In this document: piece after piece, positions 47,567 to 56,582 of the stretch | Layout: the number at the start of each line of letters is the position of its first letter | How positions within the stretch are numbered: the stretch's first letter is position 1 | Assembly: GCA_963734635.1 (NCBI GenBank) | Contig: CAVTIA010000014.1 | Span: 992,001 to 1,056,000 of the forward strand | Length of the DNA: 64,000 bases | DNA from: DATCJA01 sp963734635 | GTDB lineage: Bacteria; Acidobacteriota; Vicinamibacteria; Vicinamibacterales; UBA2999 | Direction: 5' to 3' | The notes under the pieces: model-generated | The model's database searches: none | Told to the model about the DNA's origin: nothing | Seen by the model: the letters and a program-made list of their open reading frames with translations, nothing else | Made by a program: the position numbers and the translations under genes

Positions 47567-47906
47567 TGCCCACCGGGTGCAACCCGGCCATCGCAGACAA
47601 TCGCACATGCCAGACGAGGGTCCCCGTTTCGCATAGCGCGCCGGACGCCCCCCTCTCGAATCAACGACGGTCTCGCCTTTTCCACCTTGCGAGCTGAGTC
47701 GTTCGTGAGGGTGAGCCTGCGATCGCCCCAGCCTGATCGGTAAACACTTGGCTAACGACTGTCCGGGAGTAATCCGCGCGGTGATCGCCTCCGGACATAA
47801 ACGATTGGAGAAAACGGCTTGTGGGCTAGGATCACCGCGTTCCGGATGTCGTTGGCCGCGACCAGGCGGCGCGGTGTATGCGATAGTAGTTAGGCCCACT
47901 CGAATC
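47567..47906. other. gene-less region before glutaminyl cyclase
   Basis: No gene seen. It carries TCGAATCAACGACGGTCTCG (47656-47675), which matches 30675-30694 with one mismatch. No promoter pair was evident. Confidence 0.4.
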
Positions 47907-48709
47907 ATGATGATCTCACCGGCCAGACGCGGACTGTTAACACTTGCATTAGGTGGCGCGGCGTCATGGCTTCTCTCCGGCGATGCGTCAGGGCTGTTCG
48001 CTCAAGCGCGCGCAGCCGTGGACACGTTTCGCGTGATGAATAGCTATCCGCACGATACGAAGGCGTACACGCAGGGTCTGATTTACCGCAACGGGTTCTT
48101 GTTCGAAGTACCGGCCGTAACGGCCGGTCGACACTGCGAAAGGTCAAGCTGGAAACGGGTGAAGTCGTGCAGCAGCACCGCGTGGACACGGCGTATTTCG
48201 CCGAGGGCCTTGAGGAATGGAACGGTCAGCTCGTGCAACTGACTTGGCGCTCCAACATAGCCTTCGTTTACGACATGGCGACTTTTTCCATGCGTCGCAC
48301 CTTTCGATACGCTGGCGAGGGTTGGGGCCTGACTCGGGATCAACGGGGGTTCGTTCTCAGCGACGGTATCCGACCAGCTCCGTTTCCTAGATCCAGACAC
48401 GTTTCGCGAGGTCAGGCGTGTAAGGGTCACCGACGGCGGAGTTCCCGTTCGGGATGTGAACGAACTCGAGTCATTCGCGGTGAGGTGCACGCAAACGTCT
48501 GGCATACGGACCGAATTGCGAGGACTGCGCCGGAGTCGGGGAGAGTGCTTCGTTGGATTGATCTGAGTGGTTTGATGGCGACGGGATACCGGTTTGATCC
48601 CGAGGCTGTCTTGAACGGCATCGCTTACGACGCGGCGACCAACCGCCTTTTCGTTACGGGAAAGCTCTGGCCTCAACTGTTCGAGATCGAAGCCGTCCCT
48701 CGAAAATGA
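47907..48709 (+). CDS. glutaminyl-peptide cyclotransferase, three frameshifts
   Basis: The reconstructed product is about 265 residues. It has a Tat-like signal (SPARRGLLTLALGGAASWLL), VMNSYPHDTKAYTQGLIYRN, AYFAEGLEEWNGQLVQLTW, YAGEGWGLT and ending ATNRLFVTGKLWPQLFEIE. These are the repeating blades of bacterial glutaminyl cyclase, which converts N-terminal glutamine to pyroglutamate. Breaks lie near 48112 (one A lost from what should read GAAAGT), near 48365 and near 48465. The homology is otherwise excellent, which suggests either recent loss or consensus error. It is predicted to be exported. Confidence 0.8.
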
Positions 48710-48895
48710 AGGCTGACTAACCAGCGTTGGCAGCCGTGGACCGGTGAAGATCGTGAGCCACCGAAGCTGAAGCAGGCGCATTACTCGCCAGAAACGCCGC
48801 AGGGGCGACCTGTGGCCGGCGGGGTCACTCGAATCGGTTCTGTTCACCCAAGAGCTGGGCTCCAATGGTTCCTGTCGCCTGTGGGTAACCGTTCG

Positions 48896-49360
48896 ATGGG
48901 AATCATCGCCTCAATTGCGGTTGCGCAAGTCCTTACAGGTCCAGGCATGGCCGGGCAGCAGGCCAACCTGGCGAGCCTGATTCCCGCAGCCGAGGTCATC
49001 GTCGTTGCCGAGATCGCAGACACGAACGACAGCCGCACGCCGTCCGACGGCCCCCTGACGGCGCGCGCCAGAGTACTGGCTGCTGTCAGCGGAAGATTGC
49101 GAAGGAATCAATCGTTCGGATTCACGGAAACGGCGTGGGTTGGACCCAGTTATCGACGAGGCGAAGTGCGGATTCTCTTCTTGGAGTCTGCAGGGCCGAA
49201 CTCCTGGCGAATTCTCTCGAACCTCTACGCCAAGGCGAACTTCTTCGTAGAGCGAGACGCCATACCGCTTGTCAACGTCAACTCGTTGAGGAGGGCTCTG
49301 GAGACACTTCGGGCACCAGCGTCTGGCAACGTCGTCCTGACGCAGGACATGTTGAAGTAG
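48896..49360 (+). CDS. hypothetical exported protein
   Basis: 154 residues with a short hydrophobic start (MGIIASIAVAQVLTGPGMAG), followed by IPAAEVIVVAEIADTNDSRT and VRILFLESAGPNSWRILSNL. This looks like a small beta-rich domain. It lies 13 bases before the next gene, which is also a predicted exported protein. I do not recognise the family. Confidence 0.5.
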   Translation: MGIIASIAVAQVLTGPGMAGQQANLASLIPAAEVIVVAEIADTNDSRTPSDGPLTARARVLAAVSGRLRRNQSFGFTETAWVGPSYRRGEVRILFLESAGPNSWRILSNLYAKANFFVERDAIPLVNVNSLRRALETLRAPASGNVVLTQDMLK

Positions 49361-49373
49361 CGCTCCTGGATCC

Positions 49374-50037
49374 ATGCGTCTTCGAATCAGACGGATCTCC
49401 ATCGCCGTGGCAATAGCCGTTGCAGTGCCCACGGTCGTGGTGGCGTCGTTGAGCCTGGCTGTCGGCATGGCGCTCTCAGGGACCTGGCCCTTTGAGCCGC
49501 TCGCCCGCCGTTCGCGTGAGATCGCACTCGCGAACGGCGCTCTGATCCGCATTGAAGGCGTCGAGGATCGCGGCTGGGGCAGCAGTGGCTATCTGTGGAC
49601 GGCGAGTTTTCGTGATCGGAGTGAAGCCGGTTTTGTGAGGATCGGAGGTTGGATCGGTCACAGAGGATGACTGGAGCGTCTACACCCCGGGCGAACTCAT
49701 CGTGTGCCTGAATCCGGATCGGCACACCCTCCATGTGCGGGGATCGAACGGCCAATGGGAGTTCTTCGACCTGAGGCTTCCAGGCAGAACCGAGCGTCTC
49801 GCAGACTTTATCCGCTTCACACCGGCGCTCGCTGAAGCCGACCTCCGCCGCTTCCAGGCCGACCTCACTGAAGCCGAAACGCCATACTCTCCATCGACAG
49901 AAATCCTCGCGTTCGACCCCGCGACGCTCGAAATTCGCACTCGAGTCCTTACGGCTCTTACACGGGAAGCCATCTTCAGCCTCAGCGAGGACGGGCAGTC
50001 GGTGCGCCTCAAGTCCCTGCGCATCATCGAGCGATGA
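49374..50037 (+). CDS. hypothetical membrane-anchored protein, one frameshift
   Basis: The N-terminal helix (ISIAVAIAVAVPTVVVASLS) is followed by FRDRSEAGFVRIGGW. Near 49655 the frame changes, after which EDDWSVYTPGELIVCLNPDR and IRFTPALAEADLRRFQADL read normally to the end (LRIIER). About 220 residues in total. It probably forms a two-gene unit with the preceding gene. The function is unknown. Confidence 0.5.
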
Positions 50038-50518
50038 TTCTCTGAACCCGATGGTGGGCCACGCGCAGCCGTGGCCGCAACACTGGGCGCGCGGTTCGCC
50101 GTCAGCGATAGAGGTAACGATTAACGGCGATAAGGCGAGCCATCTCGGAGCGGCGGATTCCTCGGCATATGGCGACTTGTCCGAGAGCAAATTGCGGTGC
50201 CATTCAGGGCCTCGTACGCGCGGCATATGCGGCTATAGCGGTTTCTATATGTACGTAGCCAACCGGACCCATCGGCGGCTCGTGTCAAAGCCGGCCGACT
50301 ATGAGCGGCGCGATCACCGAAGCACAAAAACGCCGCAGACGCTGTCCAGACCGAGTCCGGCCCCCTCCGTTGGGAGCATCGTCGCTCACGAGGCGGTAGT
50401 CGTCGAGCGACTGCGAGCGTTTTTCCGCGACGCGAATCGGAGGCCGGCGTGACACGAGTCGCCGATGTGGGCCGGTCCGGCTGAAGCCGAACACTGACGT
50501 ACAACTGAAAGACGCGCA
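50038..50518. other. gene-less region with a dispersed repeat
   Basis: No gene is recognised. Positions 50114-50176 match 34849-34909, including a 40-base block with one mismatch (SHLGAADSSAYGD in the shared frame). The rest has no visible feature. Confidence 0.5.
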
Positions 50519-50813
50519 CTAGGCAAAGTCGTCCTTCCCCTCGACCAAGAACAAATCGTTCGCTGCTCCTGTCAGTCGAGCCTTGAGGTGCGGTTTATAG
50601 GCGGGATCGCCGTAGAAGGCTTCCGACCGCCGCTCTCGACGGCCATTCCAGGATGACTATCAGACCTGGGTTCGGATCTGTCCCCTCTAACCTTTCATGG
50701 CTGGTCGTCCGCGCCAGGTACTTGCCGCCGTGCTTCTCAACCAAGGGGCCGACGGCCTTCAGGTAATCCGGAATCCAAGCGTCGGCCTTTGGGGTCACAA
50801 ATACGGCTGACAT
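50519..50813 (-). CDS. DUF1330 protein, one frameshift
   Basis: About 97 residues. It starts MSAVFVTPKADAWIPDYLKA and continues GPLVEKHGGKYLARTTSHER and NPGLIVILEWPSRAA. After a frame change near 50635 it reads AFYGDPAYKPHLKARLTGAA and ends LVEGKDDFA. This is the complete ferredoxin-like DUF1330 fold of about 95 residues. The substrate is unknown; it is a small cytoplasmic protein. Confidence 0.8.
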
Positions 50814-51100
50814 AATGGGCCACTGCTCGTGCCTCCTCGACACTTTAGACTAGTCCCACGCCTCGCCCATCAGGCCCACTTCGATCTGGTCGGTCACCTC
50901 ACACGGGACACTTCGAATGCCTGACGGGAGTGCCAAGAGAGAGGACCGAGGTGATTATACGAGCCTGCGGTGAAATGACGCGACGCGTCCCGTGTAACGC
51001 CGCAGCGTGTACCCATCCGGCCCGCAGCACAAATGCGGGCCGCCCTCTGCAGGCCGCGCGAGCGCAGCGAGCAAGCGCCCTTGATACTACAATCCACCGA

Positions 51101-51466
51101 ATGGACCGTACCTTCATGCTGATTGGTGTCGTTGCTGCCTTCATCGGTGTCGGCTTTGGTGCATTCGGCGCCCACACCCTGCGAGGACGGACATCCCCGG
51201 AGATGCTTGCCGTATTTGAAACGGGCGTGCGGTATCAGATGTATCACGCGTTGGCGATCCTGATCACTGCGCTCGCTTTGTCACGGCTCGATGCCCCACT
51301 GATCCGATGGGCCGGCTGGCTCTTCACGGCAGGCATCGTCATCTTCTCCGGTAGTCTCTACGCCCTGGTGCTGACAGGGACGTCGAGCCTCGGTGCGCTC
51401 ACGCCATTGGGGGGAATCGCGTTCCTGGCCGGATGGGCGTGTCTGGCGATTGCCGCGCTGTTGTAG
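51101..51466 (+). CDS. DUF423 small membrane protein
   Basis: 121 residues with four membrane helices: MDRTFMLIGVVAAFIGVGFG with the conserved FGAHTLR, ALAILITALALS, LFTAGIVIFSGSLYALVLTG, and GGIAFLAGWACLAIAAL. The YQMYHALAI and FSGSLY motifs are typical of DUF423 (YgdD-like). The start ATG is 170 bases into a longer open frame and is chosen from homology. The function is unknown. Confidence 0.85.
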   Translation: MDRTFMLIGVVAAFIGVGFGAFGAHTLRGRTSPEMLAVFETGVRYQMYHALAILITALALSRLDAPLIRWAGWLFTAGIVIFSGSLYALVLTGTSSLGALTPLGGIAFLAGWACLAIAALL

Positions 51467-51532
51467 TCGTCCGTGGATGCGAGGATACAGATACGGGTGA
51501 TCCCGCGTAGAGGGCGGACGGGCGAAGGCTGC

Positions 51533-52468
51533 TTACCGCAGCATCAGGTCGAAGCTGCGTTCTCCTTCGTGGCACGCCATCTCGAGACGCTCGAATCCCC
51601 GCTGCGTGTTCCGAATAAGGGGGAAGGCGATCTTCCATGGCTGCGTAAACACCTTGGGATCGGTGATCGTCGCCTCGTAGTGGATCGTGGCCGAGTCGAC
51701 GAGCGTGTAGCGTTCGACGACGTGCAGCGCATCGCTGTGGAAGGTCCCGACGACGTCGAACCACGTCCGATCGGTGTGATTGGTCACGTCCACGACGAGC
51801 GTGTTGCCTTCCCACCGGCCCCGCGAATCACCCATCCAGAGCGTGATGGCTCCTCCGATATGCGGACGTCCGTCGAGCGGAATGATGCGATAGGCGTGGT
51901 TGAACTCGTACGTCAGGATGACGTTCCCCGGAACCTGATCGATCTGCATGCCGGTGACTTCCTGATAGTTCACGCGCGGCACACCACCGAGAAAACAGCG
52001 GGACTGCGGATCGATATCTTCGGGACCGCGCGGGTTGGTATGGTAGGCCGTAATCTCCTGCCGCTTCGCGGCTGCCCAGGGCTGATACGGCACCTTACCG
52101 TCGGGCGGGTCCACGATGATGGTGCCGCGCTGGCTCCTTCGCCGCGCCACTTCCGCCTCGATCTCCTCGCTCGAACGCTCGCACCCGACGATGCCCTGAG
52201 CGCATCCGGCCGAGAGCAGCAGGTGGTCGTCGTTGGCGCCGCCCTCCAGAGCATAGCCCGCCATGTCGGGCACACGGCGAGTCCAGACGCCCTGGATGTC
52301 CGGTTGACCGTCTGGCGTACGTGGCGGAACCCACGCTCGCTCCGCAGGCGCTGCGTGCGTGGTGCCTCCCACGGCCTGCGACGTCTGTGCGGCTGCGGAG
52401 GCTGACAGCGACAGAACGGCGACAGTGGTTGCCCACATCGTTGCCGAACCGACACATCGATTCACCAC
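51533..52468 (-). CDS. secreted protein, paralogue of the 42.7-kb gene
   Basis: 311 residues with signal peptide (ATTVAVLSLSASAAAQ). It has RTPDGQPDIQGVWTRRVPDM, CFLGGVPRVNYQEVTGMQID and GRWEGNTLVVDVTNHTDRTW. It starts at GTG with AGGAGG six bases upstream, 25 bases after the MFS transporter stop codon, so it is probably co-transcribed with that transporter. The family is secreted and uncharacterised. It is intact. Confidence 0.78.
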   Translation of the reverse strand: MVNRCVGSATMWATTVAVLSLSASAAAQTSQAVGGTTHAAPAERAWVPPRTPDGQPDIQGVWTRRVPDMAGYALEGGANDDHLLLSAGCAQGIVGCERSSEEIEAEVARRRSQRGTIIVDPPDGKVPYQPWAAAKRQEITAYHTNPRGPEDIDPQSRCFLGGVPRVNYQEVTGMQIDQVPGNVILTYEFNHAYRIIPLDGRPHIGGAITLWMGDSRGRWEGNTLVVDVTNHTDRTWFDVVGTFHSDALHVVERYTLVDSATIHYEATITDPKVFTQPWKIAFPLIRNTQRGFERLEMACHEGERSFDLMLR

Positions 52469-52492
52469 GCGATACCTCCTGCCGCCGCTATT

Positions 52493-53836
52493 CTATCGTT
52501 CCAGGATCGTTCCGACGCGGACGGTTTTGAGTGATTCTGGAGCTTTGCGAGTATTCCGGCCGATCCACAAGATGGCCACGGCCGCCGTCGCGGAAAGACC
52601 CACCAGAGGCAGCAGCGCGAGGACGAAGCTGCCGGTCGCATCCTTTATGAAGCCCACCGCATAGATGGTGCCGAACCCGGCCAGGTTGCTGAGTGCATTG
52701 ATTTGTGCGAGACCGGCAGCGGCCGTTCCGGCAGACAGCCATTCAGTGGAGACCGCCCAGACCGGTCCTTTGCCCGCATAGATGCCGATGACCGCGAGGC
52801 TCAGAATGACGACGATTGAGAACAGCGAGTCGAAGACGAGGGCTGACGCCAGGCTGACAGCGGTGAGCATCAGCGGCGCGGCTGCATGCCAGATGCGCTC
52901 GCCCGTCCGGTCGGATCGCTGGCCGACCCAGACCATGATCACCGACGCGAGCGCGAACGGGATGGAGTTGAGCAGCCCCGTTTGCATGTTGCTCAGGTCG
53001 TACGACTGGATGATTTGTGGTTGCCACAATTGAAGCCCGCTGCTGACTGCAGTGCTTCCAGCGAGCGCCACGGCCAGGAGGAGGACGTGCCTGTGCCAGA
53101 GAACACGCCAGAGACTCATCTGGCCGATCGGTCTCTGGCGTCTCCTGTCCTCGTCGAGACGTGCGAGCAGCCACATCCGTTCGTCGGGCTGCAGCCATGT
53201 CGCGTCAGATGGGCCGTCGCTCAGTACCGCGAGGCATATGAAGCCGAGCACGACTGCGGGCAAAGCCTCGAGAATGAACATCCACTGCCATCCGCGAAGG
53301 CCCATCCATCCGTCGGTCGCGACGAGGAGCGCGGCGGAAATCGGCGAACCGAGGAAGCTGGAAACGGGAATCGCAACCGTGAACCACCCGATGATGCGAG
53401 CCCGGTACTCCGCAGGAAACCAGTACGTGATGTAGAGGATGACGCCTGGAAAGAACCCCGCTTCTGCCGCACCGAGGAGGAACCGCATCAGGTACAGCGA
53501 GCTCGGGCCTGTCACGAGAGCCATCGCGCCGGCGAAAATGCCCCACGTGACCATGATCCGAGCAATCCAGCGACGCGCCCCGACCTGTGCGAGCAGCAGA
53601 TTGCTCGGCACTTCGCACAGGAAGTACGACAGAAAGAAGATGCCGCCGCCGAACCCGAAGACCGTGGGTGATAGGCGCAGATCCCTCACCATATCCAGCG
53701 CGGCGAACCCGAGATTGACGCGGTCCACGAAGGATACGAAGTAGCAGATCATCAGGAACGGAACGATGCGCAGGGCAACCTTCCGGATCGTGCGGTCCTC
53801 GATGGTCCGTCTGCACATCGGCACGCTGGTTGGCAT
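52493..53836 (-). CDS. MFS transporter (anion:cation symporter type)
   Basis: 447 residues with twelve membrane helices (FLMICYFVSFVDRVNLGFAA to GFGTIYAVGFIKDAT). The signature FVDRVNLGFA and the EAGFFPGVILYITYWFP loop mark the ACS family, which moves aromatic and sugar acids such as tartrate, phthalate or 4-hydroxyphenylacetate. A divergent LigI-like gene begins 77 bases away, suggesting import of an aromatic acid. The last about 17 residues (KAPESLKTVRVGTILER) come from a repeat A copy, so the true C-terminus may be altered. ATG 53818 is an alternative start. Confidence 0.88.
   Translation of the reverse strand: MPTSVPMCRRTIEDRTIRKVALRIVPFLMICYFVSFVDRVNLGFAALDMVRDLRLSPTVFGFGGGIFFLSYFLCEVPSNLLLAQVGARRWIARIMVTWGIFAGAMALVTGPSSLYLMRFLLGAAEAGFFPGVILYITYWFPAEYRARIIGWFTVAIPVSSFLGSPISAALLVATDGWMGLRGWQWMFILEALPAVVLGFICLAVLSDGPSDATWLQPDERMWLLARLDEDRRRQRPIGQMSLWRVLWHRHVLLLAVALAGSTAVSSGLQLWQPQIIQSYDLSNMQTGLLNSIPFALASVIMVWVGQRSDRTGERIWHAAAPLMLTAVSLASALVFDSLFSIVVILSLAVIGIYAGKGPVWAVSTEWLSAGTAAAGLAQINALSNLAGFGTIYAVGFIKDATGSFVLALLPLVGLSATAAVAILWIGRNTRKAPESLKTVRVGTILER
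52496..52549. repeat. repeat A, copy 5, inside the MFS gene end
   Basis: CGTTCCAGGATCGTTCCGAC through TTTGAGTGATTCTGGAGCTT matches repeat A copy 4. It is read on the minus strand as the transporter tail KAPESLKTVRVGTILER plus stop. No tRNA 3'-end copy follows here. Confidence 0.75.
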
Positions 53837-53912
53837 TTGACCGGCTCGAACGAGGATTCTACAATCCCGCGCGCGATCCTCTTGCCGTCCTTGCATTCCT
53901 GCCGAGCACCGC

Positions 53913-54779
53913 ATGGCTTCCTCTGAGGCACCCGATCCGAATCCGCACGTCCCGCAGTACATCGTCCCGGCGCTGGCCTGCGACGCACACTGCCATGTCT
54001 TCGGACCCGCCGCGACGTTTCCCTATGCGCCGAGTCGCGCCTATACGCCGCAGGATGCTCCGCGGGAGCGCCTCGCCGCCCTGCACGCGGTGCTGCGGAT
54101 CGAGCGGGCCGTCATCGTTCAGGCGAGCTGCCATGGCACGGACAACCGGGCGACGCTCGATGCCATTGCGCACAGCGGCGGTCGGTATCGCGGCGTGGCG
54201 ATTGTGGACGAGTCCTTCGAGGACGCCGACTATGTGACCTTGCACGAAGGAGGCATCCGCGGTGTGCGGTTCAACTTCGTCAGGCACCTGGGCGGCATGC
54301 CCGACATGAAGGTATTCCACGACGTGATTCATCGGGTGAGACCGCTCGGATGGCATCTCATCGTCCATCTGGATGCCGTCGACATCGTCGAGTTGTCGAG
54401 CATGCTTCGTTCGCTTCCCGTGCCGTTCGTCATCGATCACATGGGACGCGTCAAGGCGAGTGCCGGCGTGGACCAGGTGCCTTTTCGAGTGTTGCTCGAC
54501 CTCCTGCAGGTGGAGAACTGCTGGGTGAAGGTGTGTGGCTCCGAGAGGGTATCCGCCACAGGACCGCCCTTCCTCGACGCCGTTCCGTTCGCGCGCGCCC
54601 TTGTCGAGGCTGCGCCGGACCGTGTCCTGTGGGGAACCGATTGGCCGCATCCAAACGTCGGGCGCTTCATGCCTAACGATGGCGATCTCGTGGATCTGGT
54701 ACCGTTGATTGCACCCAATGATGCGTCGAGGCACAAGCTTCTGGTCGAAAATCCGGCCAGACTGTACGGGTGGCAGTGA
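53913..54779 (+). CDS. LigI-like 2-pyrone-4,6-dicarboxylate lactonase family amidohydrolase
   Basis: 288 residues. The N-terminal metal or substrate motif CDAHCHVFGPAATFPYAP is followed by IERAVIVQASCHGTDNRATL, GIRGVRFNFV, VIDHMGRV and ending GTDWPHPN. This is the LigI/GalB-type amidohydrolase pattern, in which conserved Asp (WGTDWPH) and His residues act without a required metal. LigI hydrolyses the pyrone ring of 2-pyrone-4,6-dicarboxylate in protocatechuate or gallate breakdown. It is divergent from an aromatic-acid-type transporter, which supports that role. Confidence 0.82.
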   Translation: MASSEAPDPNPHVPQYIVPALACDAHCHVFGPAATFPYAPSRAYTPQDAPRERLAALHAVLRIERAVIVQASCHGTDNRATLDAIAHSGGRYRGVAIVDESFEDADYVTLHEGGIRGVRFNFVRHLGGMPDMKVFHDVIHRVRPLGWHLIVHLDAVDIVELSSMLRSLPVPFVIDHMGRVKASAGVDQVPFRVLLDLLQVENCWVKVCGSERVSATGPPFLDAVPFARALVEAAPDRVLWGTDWPHPNVGRFMPNDGDLVDLVPLIAPNDASRHKLLVENPARLYGWQ

Positions 54780-54892
54780 TCTGAAGAATTTGCGAGGCTG
54801 TCGGAGTTCCAGGAAGACGCACTGTGGAAGGATTGAAATGAGGCGCGCGTTCCCGGTTCTAGGCGCGCGGAGCGCGCCCAGCAAATACAGTC

Positions 54893-54953
54893 AACCAGCC
54901 AAGGGCGAAGCGCCGCAGCCAATGAGATATCAAGGGCGAACCCTTGGCTGGTT
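54893..54953 (+). promoter_or_regulatory. 13-bp inverted repeat enclosing the amidase start codon
   Basis: AACCAGCCAAGGG (54893-54905) and its perfect complement (54941-54953) enclose a 35-base loop that holds the ATG at 54922. In RNA this would be a 13-bp stem with the start codon and its upstream ribosome-binding region in the loop. It could regulate translation, or be a chance or mobile inverted repeat. No similar copy was seen elsewhere. Confidence 0.45.
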
Positions 54954-56511
54954 ACTGTGTGTCGGTGTTACGGTCGCGTGCGCAGCACCGCCTTCGGTAC
55001 CCGCGGCAGCTTCGGCAACCCCCGGACCTGCGGCTGATGTTGTCGAGCTGAGCGCAACCGACATTCGCGATCGGCTGACGAGCGGCGCGCTCACGTCGCG
55101 CGCGCTCACGCAGGCCTACCTCGATCGCATCGCCGCCATCGACGATGCGGGACCGAGGCTCGACGCGGTGATCGAGCTCAATCCGAGTGCGCTGCAGGCT
55201 GCCGACGCTCTTGATGCTGAACGCCGGAGCGGCAAAGTGCGCAGTGCACTGCACGGCATCCCGATCCTGGTCAAAGACAACATCGATATCGCGGGGCTGG
55301 TGAATTCCGCCGGCTCACTCGCGCTGGCCGATTATCGCCCCGCCCAGGACGCCTTCATCGTCGAGCGCCTGCGTGCGGCCGGCGCGGTGATCCTCGGTAA
55401 GACCAACTTGAGTGAGTGGGCTAATTTCCGCTCGACGCGATCGACATCTGGCTGGAGCTCGCGTGGTGGGCAAACGAAGAATCCCTATGTGCTCGATCGC
55501 AACCCCTGCGGATCGAGTTCGGGCACCGCAACGGCGATTGCCGCCAGTCTCGCCGCCATTGGCATCGGCACCGAGACCGACGGGAGCATCATTTGCCCCG
55601 CGTCCGTCAACGGACTCGTCGGATTGAAACCAACCGTGGGGTTAGTCAGCCGTCGCGGCATCATCCCGATTTCGGTTTCGCAGGACACCGCCGGTCCGAT
55701 GGGACGAACCGTGGCCGACGTCGCGCTGCTACTGAACGGCCTTGCCGCGGTTGACGATGAGGATCCTGCCGGCGCTGCCGCCGCCAACAAGATTCCGAGC
55801 GATTACGCGACGTTTCTCAAAGCCGACGCATTGAAGGGCAAGCGCTTTGGCGTGCTGCGGCAGGCGATCGCCTTTCATCCGGACGCCGCTGTGGCGATCG
55901 AGGGCGCGGTCGCGAAGATTAAGGATGCGGGCGGCGAGGTCGTCGAGATCAGGATCGACAGCTACGACAAATGGAACGATTCGGAATTCGAAGTGCTGCT
56001 GTACGAGTTCAAGGACGGACTGAATACGTATTTGAAAGCAAGCGGATCAGCCCACACGCTCGAATCGCTGATCGCCTGGAACAAGACCAACGCGGCCCGA
56101 ACGATGCCCTTCTTTGGGCAGGAGATTTTTGAGCGCGCGCAGGCCAAAGGTCCGTTGAGCGATGCCGCCTACAAGAAAGCACGCGACGAATCGCGCCGCC
56201 TGGCTGGGAAAGACGGATTGCTGGCCGCATTGGATCGCGACAGGCTCGACGCGGTGGTTGCGGCGAGCGTCTCGCCGGCGTGGCCGACCGATTACGTGCT
56301 CGGCGATCATTTCGTTGGCGCCGGCTACAGCATGGCGGCCGTGGCCGGTACGCCGAGCATTACCGTGCCCGTCGGCGCGTCGCGCGGCTTGCCGCTCGGC
56401 CTCATCTTCATGGGTCGCCCCTACAGCGAGGGCGACCTCCTTGGATTTGCGTACGCGCTCGAACAACTCACTCGAGCGCGCACGAAGCCCGAATATCGAC
56501 CGACGCTTTAA
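54922..56511 (+). CDS. secreted amidase
   Basis: 529 residues. The signal or lipoprotein start (MRYQGRTLGWLLCVGVTVAC) is followed by the amidase-signature fold with Lys in HGIPILVKDNIDIAG, GSSSGTATAIAAS and GTETDGSIICPASVNG. The triad therefore looks complete (Lys, cis-Ser, Ser). Related secreted amidases cleave peptide or aryl amides. The ATG was chosen because the 28 upstream codons of the longer frame add no signal; ATG 54838 is an alternative. A perfect inverted repeat surrounds the start. It differs clearly from the AtzE/AtzF-like amidases of the island. Confidence 0.85.
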   Translation: MRYQGRTLGWLLCVGVTVACAAPPSVPAAASATPGPAADVVELSATDIRDRLTSGALTSRALTQAYLDRIAAIDDAGPRLDAVIELNPSALQAADALDAERRSGKVRSALHGIPILVKDNIDIAGLVNSAGSLALADYRPAQDAFIVERLRAAGAVILGKTNLSEWANFRSTRSTSGWSSRGGQTKNPYVLDRNPCGSSSGTATAIAASLAAIGIGTETDGSIICPASVNGLVGLKPTVGLVSRRGIIPISVSQDTAGPMGRTVADVALLLNGLAAVDDEDPAGAAAANKIPSDYATFLKADALKGKRFGVLRQAIAFHPDAAVAIEGAVAKIKDAGGEVVEIRIDSYDKWNDSEFEVLLYEFKDGLNTYLKASGSAHTLESLIAWNKTNAARTMPFFGQEIFERAQAKGPLSDAAYKKARDESRRLAGKDGLLAALDRDRLDAVVAASVSPAWPTDYVLGDHFVGAGYSMAAVAGTPSITVPVGASRGLPLGLIFMGRPYSEGDLLGFAYALEQLTRARTKPEYRPTL

Positions 56512-56582
56512 AGCTGGTCACCGCCGGGCCGTTTGCTCCAGCTCACGAGTGGTATAGATTGTTGTCCTCCGGGGAGGGCGAC

